From Synechocystis sp. LKSZ1 (lineage in GTDB: Bacteria; Cyanobacteriota; Cyanobacteriia; Cyanobacteriales; Microcystaceae), in contig NZ_AP031572.1 in the NCBI RefSeq assembly GCF_040436315.1, forward strand, positions 744,001 to 808,000: a stretch of 64,000 nucleotides of DNA. The letters run 5' to 3'. The notes below the pieces were generated by a model that saw only the letters and a list, made by a program, of their open reading frames with translations, was not told where the DNA came from and ran no database searches. A program made the position numbers and the translations under genes. This document shows, piece by piece, positions 46,150 to 54,461 of this stretch (position 1 is the first letter of the stretch; every line of letters begins with the position of its first letter).

Positions 46150-46253
46150 CGAATCCTAAAGTTACTCAAGCGAATCTTTACCGAAACCTGGGAACCATAC
46201 TATACTCTTGATCGTCAGCCAAACAATTTTAATAACTCACAAGCGAGGTTATC

Positions 46254-46781
46254 GTGTTAATTAAGTCTGCTTCCTCCATTGCTACGGCTATTCTAACGCT
46301 GTCTGTGGTCGGCATGACAGCGCTGTCAGCCCAAGCCAATCCCTTGCCCACGAAAGGAGAGACTCTCCTCAGCCAACTTCCCGGTCATGATGTGTACAAA
46401 AAAGAAGACCAGATGCAATTTAGTGACTATGGTATTGGTCGTGTCCGGGGTAAAGTTGGCAACATTGTTATGGTAGAACTCCTGAAATATGGTGCTTTCC
46501 CTGGCTATATTAGCCTTGATAATGGCCAAAGAATAACCCACGTAGATGTAGAAGCCGCCGCTGAACCCGGTGATGATGTTTTGATCGACCTTAAAACCCT
46601 TAGCGTCATGCAAGCCCACCCCGTCTGGTTGACGCGCCTTAAACTGAAAGAAGTCGCTGCAGTAGAACGTTCTGCCATTAACTTTGAATCTTCTGCTCCG
46701 GTCTCTTTGCCCCCAGTTCAGCCTTCTGCCCCCGTCGCTCCTGCTCCTGTTGCCCCCACTCCCGTCCGGGGTCTTTGGTAG
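46254..46781 (+). CDS. Exported hypothetical protein with Pro-rich tail
   Basis: The 175-residue precursor has a signal peptide (SSIATAILTLSVVGMTALSAQANP, cleavage probably after SAQA near residue 27). The mature part has a compact beta-rich domain (DYGIGRVRGKVGNIVMVELLKYGAFPGYISL and DVLIDLKTLSVMQ) and a C-terminal Pro/Ala/Val repeat (PVAPAPVAPTPV). The function is unknown. The start is a GTG at 46254, with GAGG about 6 nt upstream; no better start exists. The gene is solitary, 104 bp after the lipoprotein gene. Confidence 0.7.
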   Translation: MLIKSASSIATAILTLSVVGMTALSAQANPLPTKGETLLSQLPGHDVYKKEDQMQFSDYGIGRVRGKVGNIVMVELLKYGAFPGYISLDNGQRITHVDVEAAAEPGDDVLIDLKTLSVMQAHPVWLTRLKLKEVAAVERSAINFESSAPVSLPPVQPSAPVAPAPVAPTPVRGLW

Positions 46782-46877
46782 GCAAGGGCACTCACCAGTC
46801 GTCTAAATCAAATATCTTTACATCTTTCAGCGTTACCAGGGCTTATAACCGCCAAGGAACGCTTTTTTTATCAAAAC

Positions 46878-47141
46878 CTATAGACGAGACCTTAGTACAA
46901 ATTCATAATCGCCCCCAGCCTCTAGTTGATAGTCATTGTGTTCTAAGAAGCGCCCCAGGGATTCATAAATCAAGGCCCGCCCAAGGGAAGGGGTAACCTG
47001 GAGAGAATCTTGACGAAAGAACCAGTAGAAAGACCACTGGTAGCCTGCAGCCTGAACCTCTCCACCCAGCACTCCCTCTTGCCAGGAGAGGGTGGTAATC
47101 CGGAGATAAGCAATCGTTTTGGGGAGATGGCGGCCGGTCAC
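46878..47141 (-). CDS. DUF3146 family protein
   Basis: The 87-residue protein matches the cyanobacterial DUF3146 pattern: LPKTIAYLRITTLSWQEGVLGGEV, then YQWSFYWFFRQDSLQVTPSLGRALIYESLGRFLEHNDYQLE and the C-terminal GGDYEFVLRSRL. It is probably a small beta-sandwich-type soluble protein of unknown function. The start is the GTG at 47141. The gene is downstream of the ctpC-like gene on the same strand, 85 bp away. Confidence 0.75.
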   Translation of the reverse strand: MTGRHLPKTIAYLRITTLSWQEGVLGGEVQAAGYQWSFYWFFRQDSLQVTPSLGRALIYESLGRFLEHNDYQLEAGGDYEFVLRSRL

Positions 47142-47226
47142 ACAACGTTCCTAAACAATCGGCTAAATGTTAGTTTTGATCCCCATGGCTGCCAGAAACT
47201 CAGCTCCTGGGAAAATACAATTAAGA

Positions 47227-48516
47227 TTACTTGCTGGATAGCTGACTGTTTCCTCCGCTTTGGGCAACCTGTTGGCGAAGAATTTCAAAGGCCTTAGCGT
47301 ATTGGGGGTCAGCCATCGTACCAATTTTATCGCGGTTTTTTTGTAGCTCTTTCCGTTGTTGATCTGTTAATTCCACAACAACATCCGGTTGAATTCCGTG
47401 CTTATTAATATCCCGTCCATTGGGGGTTAAGTATTTAGCGATAGTCACCGCTAGGCCAGAACCATTGCCTACTTCTCGAACTGACTGAACAAGACCCTTA
47501 CCAAAGGTTTTTGTTCCAACCAGAACAGCTCGTTTGTGGTCTTGAAGCGCCCCCGAGAGGATTTCGCTTGCACTAGCCGAGCCACCATCTACAAGAATTA
47601 CCAGAGGTTTATTCGAGAGTTGCTGATTATTTGCACTTTGTTGCTCTACTTCACCTTGGCGGTCAACGGTGGAAACGATCTTCCCTTCTTTCAACCAGAA
47701 GCGAGCAATGTCAATACTGCTGTAGAGGAGGCCTCCAGGATTAGAACGTAAATCTAATATATAGCCCTTGACCTGCTGTTGCTCTAGACGCTCGATAGCC
47801 ACCTTCATTTCTTCGCCAGCATGGGCGCTGAATTGATTGAGGCGAATATAACCGACTTTGCCAATAGGGGAGTTTTCAGCTTGCGCTCTGACGGGATGAA
47901 TTTCGATGCGGGCACGAACCAGGGGATAGTTAAGTTCTTGACCCCCACGCTTAACAGTGAGAGTGACTCTTGTACCGGGTTTACCACGGATTAGCTTCAC
48001 CGCATCATCAACCTCCATTCCCTGGGTCGATTTACCATCAATTTTAATAATTTCATCTTTAGCCAGGATACCGGCTTTGTAAGCCGGTGTATCTTCGATG
48101 GGAGAGATGACGACGAGTTTTTTCGTTTCTTGATCTTGAGCTAATTGAATACCCACCCCCGTCAACTCCCCAGAGGTGTCAATCCGCATCGACTGAAATT
48201 CTTCGGGATCCATAAAACGGGTATAGGGATCATTGAGCTTTCCCAGCATTTCCCGGATGGCTTTGTAGGCCTCTTCTGGCGTACTGTAACTTTTACTCAA
48301 ATAATTTTTGCGAATGGCCCGCCAGTCTTCGCCATTAAAGGTTCCATCCACGTAGGTACGGTTGACGATCTGCCAAACCTCATCTACCAACTCCTTGGGA
48401 TTATCTTGGAAAAACGCTTGGGAGCGAGCCAGACGGAGTCCCACCCCTGTTACGGCGACAGTTGCGAGTACGAGGGCTGTTGTTCCGAGAATTAGACTGC
48501 GTTTTTGCTTGACCAT
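47227..48516 (-). CDS. Carboxyl-terminal processing protease (S41A, CtpC-like)
   Basis: The 429-residue protease has an N-terminal signal or anchor (SLILGTTALVLATVAVTGVGL), a PDZ domain (TSGELTGVGIQLAQ, DTPAYKAGILAKDEIIKIDGKSTQGM) and the S41 catalytic domain with GYIRLNQFSAHAGEEM, DLRSNPGGLLYSS, the nucleophile Ser in VDGGSASASEILSGAL, and the general-base Lys in VGTKTFGKGLVQ. Cyanobacteria have CtpA, which matures D1, and others of less-known role; this one looks CtpC-like by its N-terminus. The start ATG at 48516 (MVKQKRS) was preferred over 48561. It is divergent from ftsQ. Confidence 0.92.
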   Translation of the reverse strand: MVKQKRSLILGTTALVLATVAVTGVGLRLARSQAFFQDNPKELVDEVWQIVNRTYVDGTFNGEDWRAIRKNYLSKSYSTPEEAYKAIREMLGKLNDPYTRFMDPEEFQSMRIDTSGELTGVGIQLAQDQETKKLVVISPIEDTPAYKAGILAKDEIIKIDGKSTQGMEVDDAVKLIRGKPGTRVTLTVKRGGQELNYPLVRARIEIHPVRAQAENSPIGKVGYIRLNQFSAHAGEEMKVAIERLEQQQVKGYILDLRSNPGGLLYSSIDIARFWLKEGKIVSTVDRQGEVEQQSANNQQLSNKPLVILVDGGSASASEILSGALQDHKRAVLVGTKTFGKGLVQSVREVGNGSGLAVTIAKYLTPNGRDINKHGIQPDVVVELTDQQRKELQKNRDKIGTMADPQYAKAFEILRQQVAQSGGNSQLSSK

Positions 48517-48623
48517 AGATATTTCATCATCACAATGATGAGGAGTGGGGATGATGGACATGAAATTGTATAGTGCTGTCCAGTTTAGTTATAACATTTC
48601 AGGATAAAGGGGATAGTTCTTCT

Positions 48624-49442
48624 ATGACGGAAATGATTGTGTCCGATTCTCTCAAAAATCGACGTCGAACCCTTCACACTCAGCGCCGCTTAAAGGCCCT
48701 GCGTTCATTATGGCGCTTTTCCATACTCAGTGGCTTAGTTGGGGCTCTCATCTGGATTATGAGTTGGCCAGAATGGACAATTCGTGACCAATCTCAAATT
48801 GTCCTTCAGGGGAATCAACTGTTATCCGATCAACAAATTTACCAACTATTTCCGCTCAAGTTCCCCCAATCCATCTGGCAGATTTCTACGCGGCAAATTA
48901 GCCAGTCAATGGGTCAGAGTCCGGCTTTATCGCAGGTCGCTGTCTCACGGCAACTTTTTCCCGCCCAATTAGTCATCGCCGTAGTAGAACGCCAGCCCAT
49001 TGCTGTGGCAACTACCGCCCAAGGGGCAGGATATCTCGACTTGAATGGCACTTTTATTCCGTCCAAGCTTTACCAGGGCGGAAAGACCCCTCGAGCCTTA
49101 CCTACAACGCTGGCCTTTTTGGGCTATGGCCCTCAATATCAAAGCTTTTGGCAGAAGAACTATGCTTATTTGCGTTCGGCCCCTGTCACCGTCCACACCA
49201 TCAATGGGACGAATCCCAGTAATATGATGCTATCGACCGATCTAGGACTAGTTTATTTGGGCGCCAATCTATCCCAATTTCCTCAGCAACTAGAAACTCT
49301 AGGGAAAATGAAGCGATTACCCGGTCGCGTTCCCCTCCAACGCATTAATTACATTGATTTAACCAATCCAGCTCAACCCCTACTTCAATTGAAACCGCCA
49401 GCCCCCAAGTCATCCCAGGATCCTAAAGTCAAGAAATCCTGA
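48624..49442 (+). CDS. ftsQ: Cell division protein FtsQ (POTRA domain)
   Basis: The 272-residue protein has a short basic cytoplasmic tail, one transmembrane segment (about 35-55: FSILSGLVGALIWIMSWPEW) and a POTRA-type domain (IVLQGNQLLSDQQIYQLFPLKFPQSIWQI) followed by an FtsQ beta domain (PALSQVAVSRQLFPAQLVIAVVERQPIA). It is a divisome scaffold that works with FtsZ and FtsW/I. It lies directly upstream of ftsZ, 256 bp apart, the usual cyanobacterial order. The start ATG at 48624 (MTEMIVSDS) is supported by GGGGAT upstream; an in-frame start 51 nt earlier is less likely. Confidence 0.88.
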   Translation: MTEMIVSDSLKNRRRTLHTQRRLKALRSLWRFSILSGLVGALIWIMSWPEWTIRDQSQIVLQGNQLLSDQQIYQLFPLKFPQSIWQISTRQISQSMGQSPALSQVAVSRQLFPAQLVIAVVERQPIAVATTAQGAGYLDLNGTFIPSKLYQGGKTPRALPTTLAFLGYGPQYQSFWQKNYAYLRSAPVTVHTINGTNPSNMMLSTDLGLVYLGANLSQFPQQLETLGKMKRLPGRVPLQRINYIDLTNPAQPLLQLKPPAPKSSQDPKVKKS

Positions 49443-49698
49443 CAGAGACTGGGTTCGTTCACGGAGATCCTGACCTTGTTGAGAGATGGCTATTGACAAA
49501 CTCCGGCATTGTTTCTAGTCTAGGGACGGAAATGCTGTTTCTAGCTATATTTAGGGAAAAATTACGCAGGCCATCAGCGACAGATTGCCTATCTGATGGT
49601 AGCTTAGACTAACCACGACCCTCCTTGGGAGTGTTTTGGCTATTTTTAAGTCTCTAAAAACTTATACAAATACAGTTACGTTCGGGCCTCCCATAACA

Positions 49699-50994
49699 AT
49701 GACTCTTGATAATGATTGGTTATTAGATGATCCTGGTCTCAATGGTGCGGAAAGCGATGATGCAACCGATAGCCTAGAAGACCTCTTTGCGGCCTCGGGA
49801 GAATCTGTAGGGCTTGGTTTCCCGGATGTACCACCAGCCCCATTGGATAACAAAAGTATTGAGATTCGGAATACTCAGTTTGATGTCAGGAGTACCCAGA
49901 TTGTGCCCAGTAGTGTCGCAAAAATTAAGGTTATTGGTGTTGGTGGCGGTGGCTGTAATGCCGTCAATCGTATGATCGCCAGTGGGGTGACCGGCATTGA
50001 ATTTTGGTCTATTAATACTGATTCCCAGTCCCTTGTCCAAGCGGCTGCCCCCCAGCGTTTGCAGATTGGACAAAAACTGACCCGAGGACTGGGGGCCGGC
50101 GGCAATCCGGCCATTGGTCAAAAAGCCGCTGAAGAATCCCGCGATGAAATTGCTCGGGCTTTGGAAAATACCGATTTGGTTTTTATTACTGCTGGCATGG
50201 GGGGAGGTACGGGTACTGGAGCGGCGCCGATTGTCGCAGAGGTAGCCAAGGAAATGGGGTGTTTAACAGTGGGAATTGTTACGCGCCCCTTTACCTTCGA
50301 AGGGCGTCGCCGGGCAAACCAAGCGGAGGAGGGGATCAATGCCCTTCAATCCCGAGTTGATACGCTCATTGTTATTCCTAATAATCAATTATTGTCCGTG
50401 ATTCCGGCCGAAACGCCGCTCCAAGAAGCTTTTCGGGTTGCTGATGATATTCTGCGCCAGGGGGTACAGGGCATTTCTGACATTATCACGATCCCTGGTT
50501 TAGTCAATGTTGACTTTGCTGATGTCCGAGCTATTATGGCTGATGCTGGTTCTGCTCTGATGGGGATCGGCGTTGGATCTGGAAAATCCCGGGCCAAGGA
50601 AGCCGCCACAGCGGCAATTTCTTCCCCCTTGCTGGAATCCTCCATTGAGGGAGCGAAAGGGGTCGTCTTTAATGTAACTGGAGGCCACGACCTGACCCTC
50701 CATGAGGTCAATGTTGCCGCTGAAACCATCTACGATGTGGTTGATCCTAATGCCAATATTATTTTTGGAGCCGTCATTGATGAACGGATGCAGGGAGAAA
50801 TGCGACTGACGGTTATTGCGACAGGGTTTAGTCAGGAAACCCGCTCCAGCAAAACCAATCCTGAGACCGCTGTTGCCCATCCGCCTACTTCAGTTTTCGA
50901 GACGACTCAAGACTCCCTAGAGCCGGCTAAACCGAGTCCAGCTAGTCTTGATATTCCCGAGTTTCTACAAAAACGTCGCTTGCCTAAACGCTAA
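49699..50994 (+). CDS. ftsZ: Cell division GTPase FtsZ
   Basis: The 431-residue tubulin homologue forms the Z-ring. It has an acidic cyanobacterial N-terminal extension (about 65 residues, [19 protein letters not shown]), the GTPase core with [17 protein letters not shown], the tubulin signature [12 protein letters not shown] and the T7 loop [11 protein letters not shown], and a C-terminal linker ending in the conserved tail [14 protein letters not shown] for SepF/FtsA-type partners. The ATG at 49699 matches the cyanobacterial N-terminus; a TTG 21 codons upstream is rejected. The TAA is followed after 4 bp by the ATG of dnaE-C. Confidence 0.97.
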   Translation: MTLDNDWLLDDPGLNGAESDDATDSLEDLFAASGESVGLGFPDVPPAPLDNKSIEIRNTQFDVRSTQIVPSSVAKIKVIGVGGGGCNAVNRMIASGVTGIEFWSINTDSQSLVQAAAPQRLQIGQKLTRGLGAGGNPAIGQKAAEESRDEIARALENTDLVFITAGMGGGTGTGAAPIVAEVAKEMGCLTVGIVTRPFTFEGRRRANQAEEGINALQSRVDTLIVIPNNQLLSVIPAETPLQEAFRVADDILRQGVQGISDIITIPGLVNVDFADVRAIMADAGSALMGIGVGSGKSRAKEAATAAISSPLLESSIEGAKGVVFNVTGGHDLTLHEVNVAAETIYDVVDPNANIIFGAVIDERMQGEMRLTVIATGFSQETRSSKTNPETAVAHPPTSVFETTQDSLEPAKPSPASLDIPEFLQKRRLPKR

Positions 50995-50998
50995 GACC

Positions 50999-51106
50999 AT
51001 GGTAAAGATTGTGGGCCATCGCTCTCTAGGACTGCGGCCAGTTTACGACCTAGGTCTAGGTCAAGATCATAATTTTATGGTGGCGCCGGGACTCATCGCC
51101 GCCAAC
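50999..51106 (+). other. C-terminal split intein (IntC) of DnaE
   Basis: The 36 residues from the start codon to Asn36 make up IntC, with block F ([15 protein letters not shown]) and block G (GLIAAN) including the terminal Asn that cyclises during splicing. The first extein residue is Cys (codon 51107-51109), followed by Phe-Asn, the preferred +1 to +3 sequence. The pattern is that of efficient cyanobacterial DnaE inteins. Confidence 0.95.
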
Positions 51107-52354
51107 TGTTTCAATAAATCTCACTCCACTGCCTACGCCTACGTTACCTACCAGACAGCCTACCTCAAGGCGAATTATCCGGTGGAATACATGGCGGCCC
51201 TCCTAACCGCTAGTAGTGATAGTCAAGATAAGGTTGAAAAATACCGAGAAAACTGTCAGAAGCTGGGAATTGAGGTTGAGCCACCGGATATTAATCGCTC
51301 CCAACGAGACTTTACCCCCCTAGGCCAGAGCATTCTTTTTGGCCTGTCAGCGGTGCGTAACTTAGGGGAAGGGGCTATTGATATGATCCTGGCTGCCCGA
51401 GAAGAAGCCGGAGGGCACTTTCAATCCTTGGCGGATTTTTGCTCCCAGGTTGATCTGCGGGTGGTTAACCGACGAGCTATTGAAACCCTAATCCTTGCCG
51501 GTGCCTTTGACCATCTCCAATCCAATCGCAATCAACTCCTCCAGGATCTGGAACTGGTCATGGCCTGGGTTCAAAAGCGGACAAAGGAAAAAGAAACCGG
51601 GCAAATGAACTTATTTGACCTGATGGAAGCCCCTAGTCCTCAGGCTGATAGCCAGGCTAACGAGTTTGAGCAGGCCCCCTCCGCTCCGCCAGTGCCAGAT
51701 TTTTCCCTTCAGGAAAAATTAAAACTCGAAAAGGAACATCTTGGTTTTTATGTATCCGAGCATCCCCTCAAAGCTGTGCAGAAAGCAGCTAAATTACTAT
51801 CGCCTATTAGTCTGGGGGAAATTGAAAACTATCGGGCCCGGCAACGGGTCAGTGCGGTAGCCATTATGGTGGCGGTGAAAAAAATTATCACAAGAAAGGG
51901 AACTCCCATGGCCTTTGTCACTCTAGAAGATGTGTCAGGGCAGGCAGAGGGGGTGGTTTTTCCTGACAACTACGAACGTCTCCTGCCGGCTTTAATTGAA
52001 GATCAACAGGTGATGATTTGGGGCAAAATTGACAAACGGGAGGAGCGCATTCAACTGATGATCGAAGATATCGAGGCCATTGAGGCAGTCAGAATGGTCA
52101 TGATCAACCTCACACCCCAGCAAATTTTTAACAATAGCGCCCAGCAAACACTCAAGAATATCTTGCGCTCCTCTACAACGGATAACAAGGCGAAGGGCAA
52201 AGTCCCCGTCCTGGCAACGGTGACAGAAGGCATTCAAAAACACATTATCCGCTTTGGTGAGAACTATTGGGTTGAAGACCCCCATCAAGCCTTGGATTCT
52301 TTGCAACGGGCCGGTTTCCAGGCCAGTGCTAGGCCCTTGGTGGCTTCATCATAG
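50999..52354 (+). CDS. dnaE: Split-intein DNA polymerase III alpha subunit, C-terminal half (DnaE-C)
   Basis: The 451-residue product starts with a 36-residue C-intein ([19 protein letters not shown] to GLIAAN) and continues with the extein [21 protein letters not shown]. This is the cyanobacterial split DnaE system: the product is spliced in trans to DnaE-N, encoded elsewhere and not in this window, to give active replicative polymerase. The extein holds the C-terminal polymerase fingers region and an OB-fold ([19 protein letters not shown]). The ATG at 50999 is 4 bp after the ftsZ stop with no clear ribosome-binding site, so translation may be coupled to ftsZ. An upstream in-frame start overlapping ftsZ is rejected. 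Confidence 0.96.
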   Translation: MVKIVGHRSLGLRPVYDLGLGQDHNFMVAPGLIAANCFNKSHSTAYAYVTYQTAYLKANYPVEYMAALLTASSDSQDKVEKYRENCQKLGIEVEPPDINRSQRDFTPLGQSILFGLSAVRNLGEGAIDMILAAREEAGGHFQSLADFCSQVDLRVVNRRAIETLILAGAFDHLQSNRNQLLQDLELVMAWVQKRTKEKETGQMNLFDLMEAPSPQADSQANEFEQAPSAPPVPDFSLQEKLKLEKEHLGFYVSEHPLKAVQKAAKLLSPISLGEIENYRARQRVSAVAIMVAVKKIITRKGTPMAFVTLEDVSGQAEGVVFPDNYERLLPALIEDQQVMIWGKIDKREERIQLMIEDIEAIEAVRMVMINLTPQQIFNNSAQQTLKNILRSSTTDNKAKGKVPVLATVTEGIQKHIIRFGENYWVEDPHQALDSLQRAGFQASARPLVASS

Positions 52355-52400
52355 TTTCTACCTGGCCTTTCATTTCCCAATTTTAGAAGTCAACCCTGTT

Positions 52401-52859
52401 TTAGGATAGATCTCCCTCTACAAACTGGAGGATTGTACCATCAGGATCGGGAAAACACACAAAGGTAAAATCCTTGGTACCCGGTAAAGTTATTGGTTCA
52501 GATAAGAATTGAACCCCTTGGCTCTTGAGGTTTTCATATAATTCTCTCAAATTATCTACTCTAATCGAGACTCGATTAATACCAGTGTGATAAAGATGAG
52601 GGTAAGGTTTTCCCTCCGTTACTGGATCTTGGAATTCAACCAGATCAATACGGGTTTTACCGGGATCACCATCCGCACTGAGATGTACCCCCCTCAACAC
52701 AGCATGAGATAATCCCAACGCTTGAGCTAGTAGTGGACTACTCATCCCGTCTCTAAAATCAATGATGACCTTAAAGCCAATCATTTCGTAAAAAGGCAAG
52801 GAAACATCAAGGTTGGTGACATTTATATTGCAGTGAAAAAGACTTTTTAGCTGGCTCAT
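52401..52859 (-). CDS. VOC family protein (glyoxalase/dioxygenase-like)
   Basis: The 152-residue protein has two beta-alpha-beta-beta-beta modules: an N-terminal one with LFHCNINVTNLDVSLPFYEMIGFKV and a second with INRVSIRVDNLRELYENLKSQGVQFLSEP, ending FVCFPDPDGTILQFVEG (metal-ligand Glu). It probably binds a divalent metal and acts on a small electrophile or aromatic compound; the substrate is not evident. The start is the second of two adjacent ATGs (52859), better spaced from AAAGGA. It is one of three adjacent minus-strand genes (VOC, CMD, SDR) with short spacers. Confidence 0.85.
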   Translation of the reverse strand: MSQLKSLFHCNINVTNLDVSLPFYEMIGFKVIIDFRDGMSSPLLAQALGLSHAVLRGVHLSADGDPGKTRIDLVEFQDPVTEGKPYPHLYHTGINRVSIRVDNLRELYENLKSQGVQFLSEPITLPGTKDFTFVCFPDPDGTILQFVEGDLS

Positions 52860-52897
52860 CATTGTCCTTTAAAATTATTCACTAATCATGCTAACTG

Positions 52898-53248
52898 TCA
52901 TTTGAGACGGTTCGCAAAAAATTCATTGAGGGCACCAAAACAAGCAGCGGATTTATTGAAGCCGGCATAGACACACATGAAAAGTAATAGCTCTTCAATT
53001 TCCTCGCGGGTGGCTCCTTGTTTTAGGGCCATATCAACATGGGCCCCAAAGGGATTCCCCGGCCCTGATTGATCTTGATTCACGACATCAACAGCAATCG
53101 TAATTAAAGCCTTGGTTTTTTGATCAATTAGAGGTAATCCCCAAGCTTCTCCGGCGACACGAGTAACAAAATCTCCAAACTTAGGATTGATGCCGGCTAG
53201 GCCAGCTTGAAGATCATGATCATCAAGAACAGCATTTTTATAGGTCAT
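52898..53248 (-). CDS. Carboxymuconolactone decarboxylase (CMD/AhpD-like) family protein
   Basis: The 116-residue helical protein shows the CMD pattern: LQAGLAGINPKFGDFVTRVAGEAWGLPLIDQKTKALITIAVDVVNQ, then HVDMALKQGATREEIEELLLFMCVYAGFNKSAACFGAL. The CxxC of AhpD peroxidases is not present in the usual place, and a His in AHVDMALK matches the general catalytic His. It may be a lactone decarboxylase or a non-redox relative. It is one of three adjacent genes, 38 bp upstream of the VOC gene and about 75 bp downstream of the SDR gene. Confidence 0.85.
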   Translation of the reverse strand: MTYKNAVLDDHDLQAGLAGINPKFGDFVTRVAGEAWGLPLIDQKTKALITIAVDVVNQDQSGPGNPFGAHVDMALKQGATREEIEELLLFMCVYAGFNKSAACFGALNEFFANRLK

Positions 53249-53323
53249 TTTTCTGACTACTCCTATGAGTAAAAATCTTGTTTAGAGTGTACCCAAAATT
53301 GATGCTTATTCGCGACAGGCTCC

Positions 53324-54040
53324 TTATCTTGGTCGCTGATTGAGATGCAAAATACTGCCACTCACCATGTAAGCTTCATCGGAAGCTAGCCAGGCCGTAA
53401 ATTCACCAATTTCTGCGGGGGTAATCCATTCCGGACCACTATGCGCTTCCATTACCCGAGTTCTCACCATACCCTGAACGATGACCTCATTAATTCTGAC
53501 CCCAGTCCCCTTGGTTTCTTCGATCAGGATGCGGACCATCATCAATTGCCCGGCGGCCGTAATTCCCACCGGACTCACTCTGGGGAGAGGGACTTCTGCG
53601 GCGGTTCCGCCAAGGAGAGTATAGGTTCCATTTTTTTGATTCGTTAGAACTGGCACAAAGGTGCGGGCCAACAAAAAATGAGATGTCAAGTTGCTATCTA
53701 AATATTGATTCCAGGTTTCTAGGGACACCTCAGTTAAGGGCTTATTTCCTGTCCACCAGCCTCCCAAGGAAGCTAGCACACCATCAAGACGACCAAAACG
53801 TTGAAGAATTTCATCTCGAACTTTTTCAACACCTTCAAGTTGGCCAATGTTGCCAATAATTCCAACAAAGCGTTCAGAGTTTAAAGTGCCTAGAAATTCT
53901 CGTAAGTTATCTAGGGCTTCCGCGCGACGAGAGGGCACAATAACAGTCGCTCCTTCTTTAAGAAAAGTGGCGACGAGGCCTTCTCCTACATTACCTGCGC
54001 CTCCAGCTATCAATAAAATTTTTCCGTCTAATTTACCCAT
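53324..54040 (-). CDS. SDR-like protein lacking the YxxxK catalytic pair
   Basis: The 238-residue Rossmann protein starts MGKLDGKILLIAGGAGNVGEGLVATFLKEGATV, a modified TGxxxGxG motif, and has NIGQLEGVEKV, LASLGG (NNAG-type position) and a late LASDEAYMVSGSILHL, characteristic of SDRs. The catalytic stretch that is normally Ser...YxxxK reads LPRVSPVGITAAGQLMM, so Tyr and Lys are both replaced. It is therefore either a non-catalytic NAD(P)-binding protein or uses a different mechanism. The start is the ATG at 54040; an upstream TTG is rejected. It leads the VOC/CMD/SDR group and its first three genes share one direction. Confidence 0.82.
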   Translation of the reverse strand: MGKLDGKILLIAGGAGNVGEGLVATFLKEGATVIVPSRRAEALDNLREFLGTLNSERFVGIIGNIGQLEGVEKVRDEILQRFGRLDGVLASLGGWWTGNKPLTEVSLETWNQYLDSNLTSHFLLARTFVPVLTNQKNGTYTLLGGTAAEVPLPRVSPVGITAAGQLMMVRILIEETKGTGVRINEVIVQGMVRTRVMEAHSGPEWITPAEIGEFTAWLASDEAYMVSGSILHLNQRPR

Positions 54041-54052
54041 AACAATTACCAA

Positions 54053-54431
54053 GATTTACTATAGAACGAAATATCAAAATATAAATAAGCATTTATCTAT
54101 ATTTTATTTAGATCGTAATCTTGATTGCTTGAGAAGTCAATAGTCTTCTGGCAAAAGAATTAAATTTAAATATTAAAAAATATAACTTTCTGAGAGTCTA
54201 CTTATGAAGTTCCTGATAACCCTTATGAGAATCAATGCCAGCCCAAACGATGAGGATAACTAAAGCTTTACGTAATTTGAGTTTTGTAGACCTTGTCAAT
54301 TGTAGAGGCCGACAACCTTTTGAAAAAAGGTGTTGCTTAACATACTTGTAAATTAATTACTTCCTAGATATTTAAGTTTTTCTTAAATCTTTTAATACTA
54401 GTGGCTAACTATGCTTCTCCCCCCAGTTGGG
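54053..54431. other. AT-rich intergenic region between RTX-like gene A and SDR gene
   Basis: About 380 bp with no credible gene. It is AT-rich, with a CCCC / GGGG dyad near 54419-54431. It contains the promoter of the SDR-led group (minus strand) only if that lies near 54045-54150; the remaining part follows the terminator of the large gene. Nothing else was recognisable. Confidence 0.5.
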
Positions 54432-54461
54432 GGCTAGGGGGAAATCGGGTTAACCCTAGCC
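54432..54461 (-). terminator. Terminator-like hairpin after large RTX-like gene A
   Basis: GGCTAGGG and CCCTAGCC are perfectly complementary, with a 14-nt loop, 23 nt after the stop of gene A. The same element follows gene B. Here it is followed by a second GC-rich dyad rather than a T run. Confidence 0.5.

Noticed and set aside
50948-51000. In-frame TTG start for dnaE-C overlapping the end of ftsZ
   Set aside because: The conserved C-intein begins with MVKIVGHRS at 50999; the upstream residues have no counterpart in known DnaE inteins.
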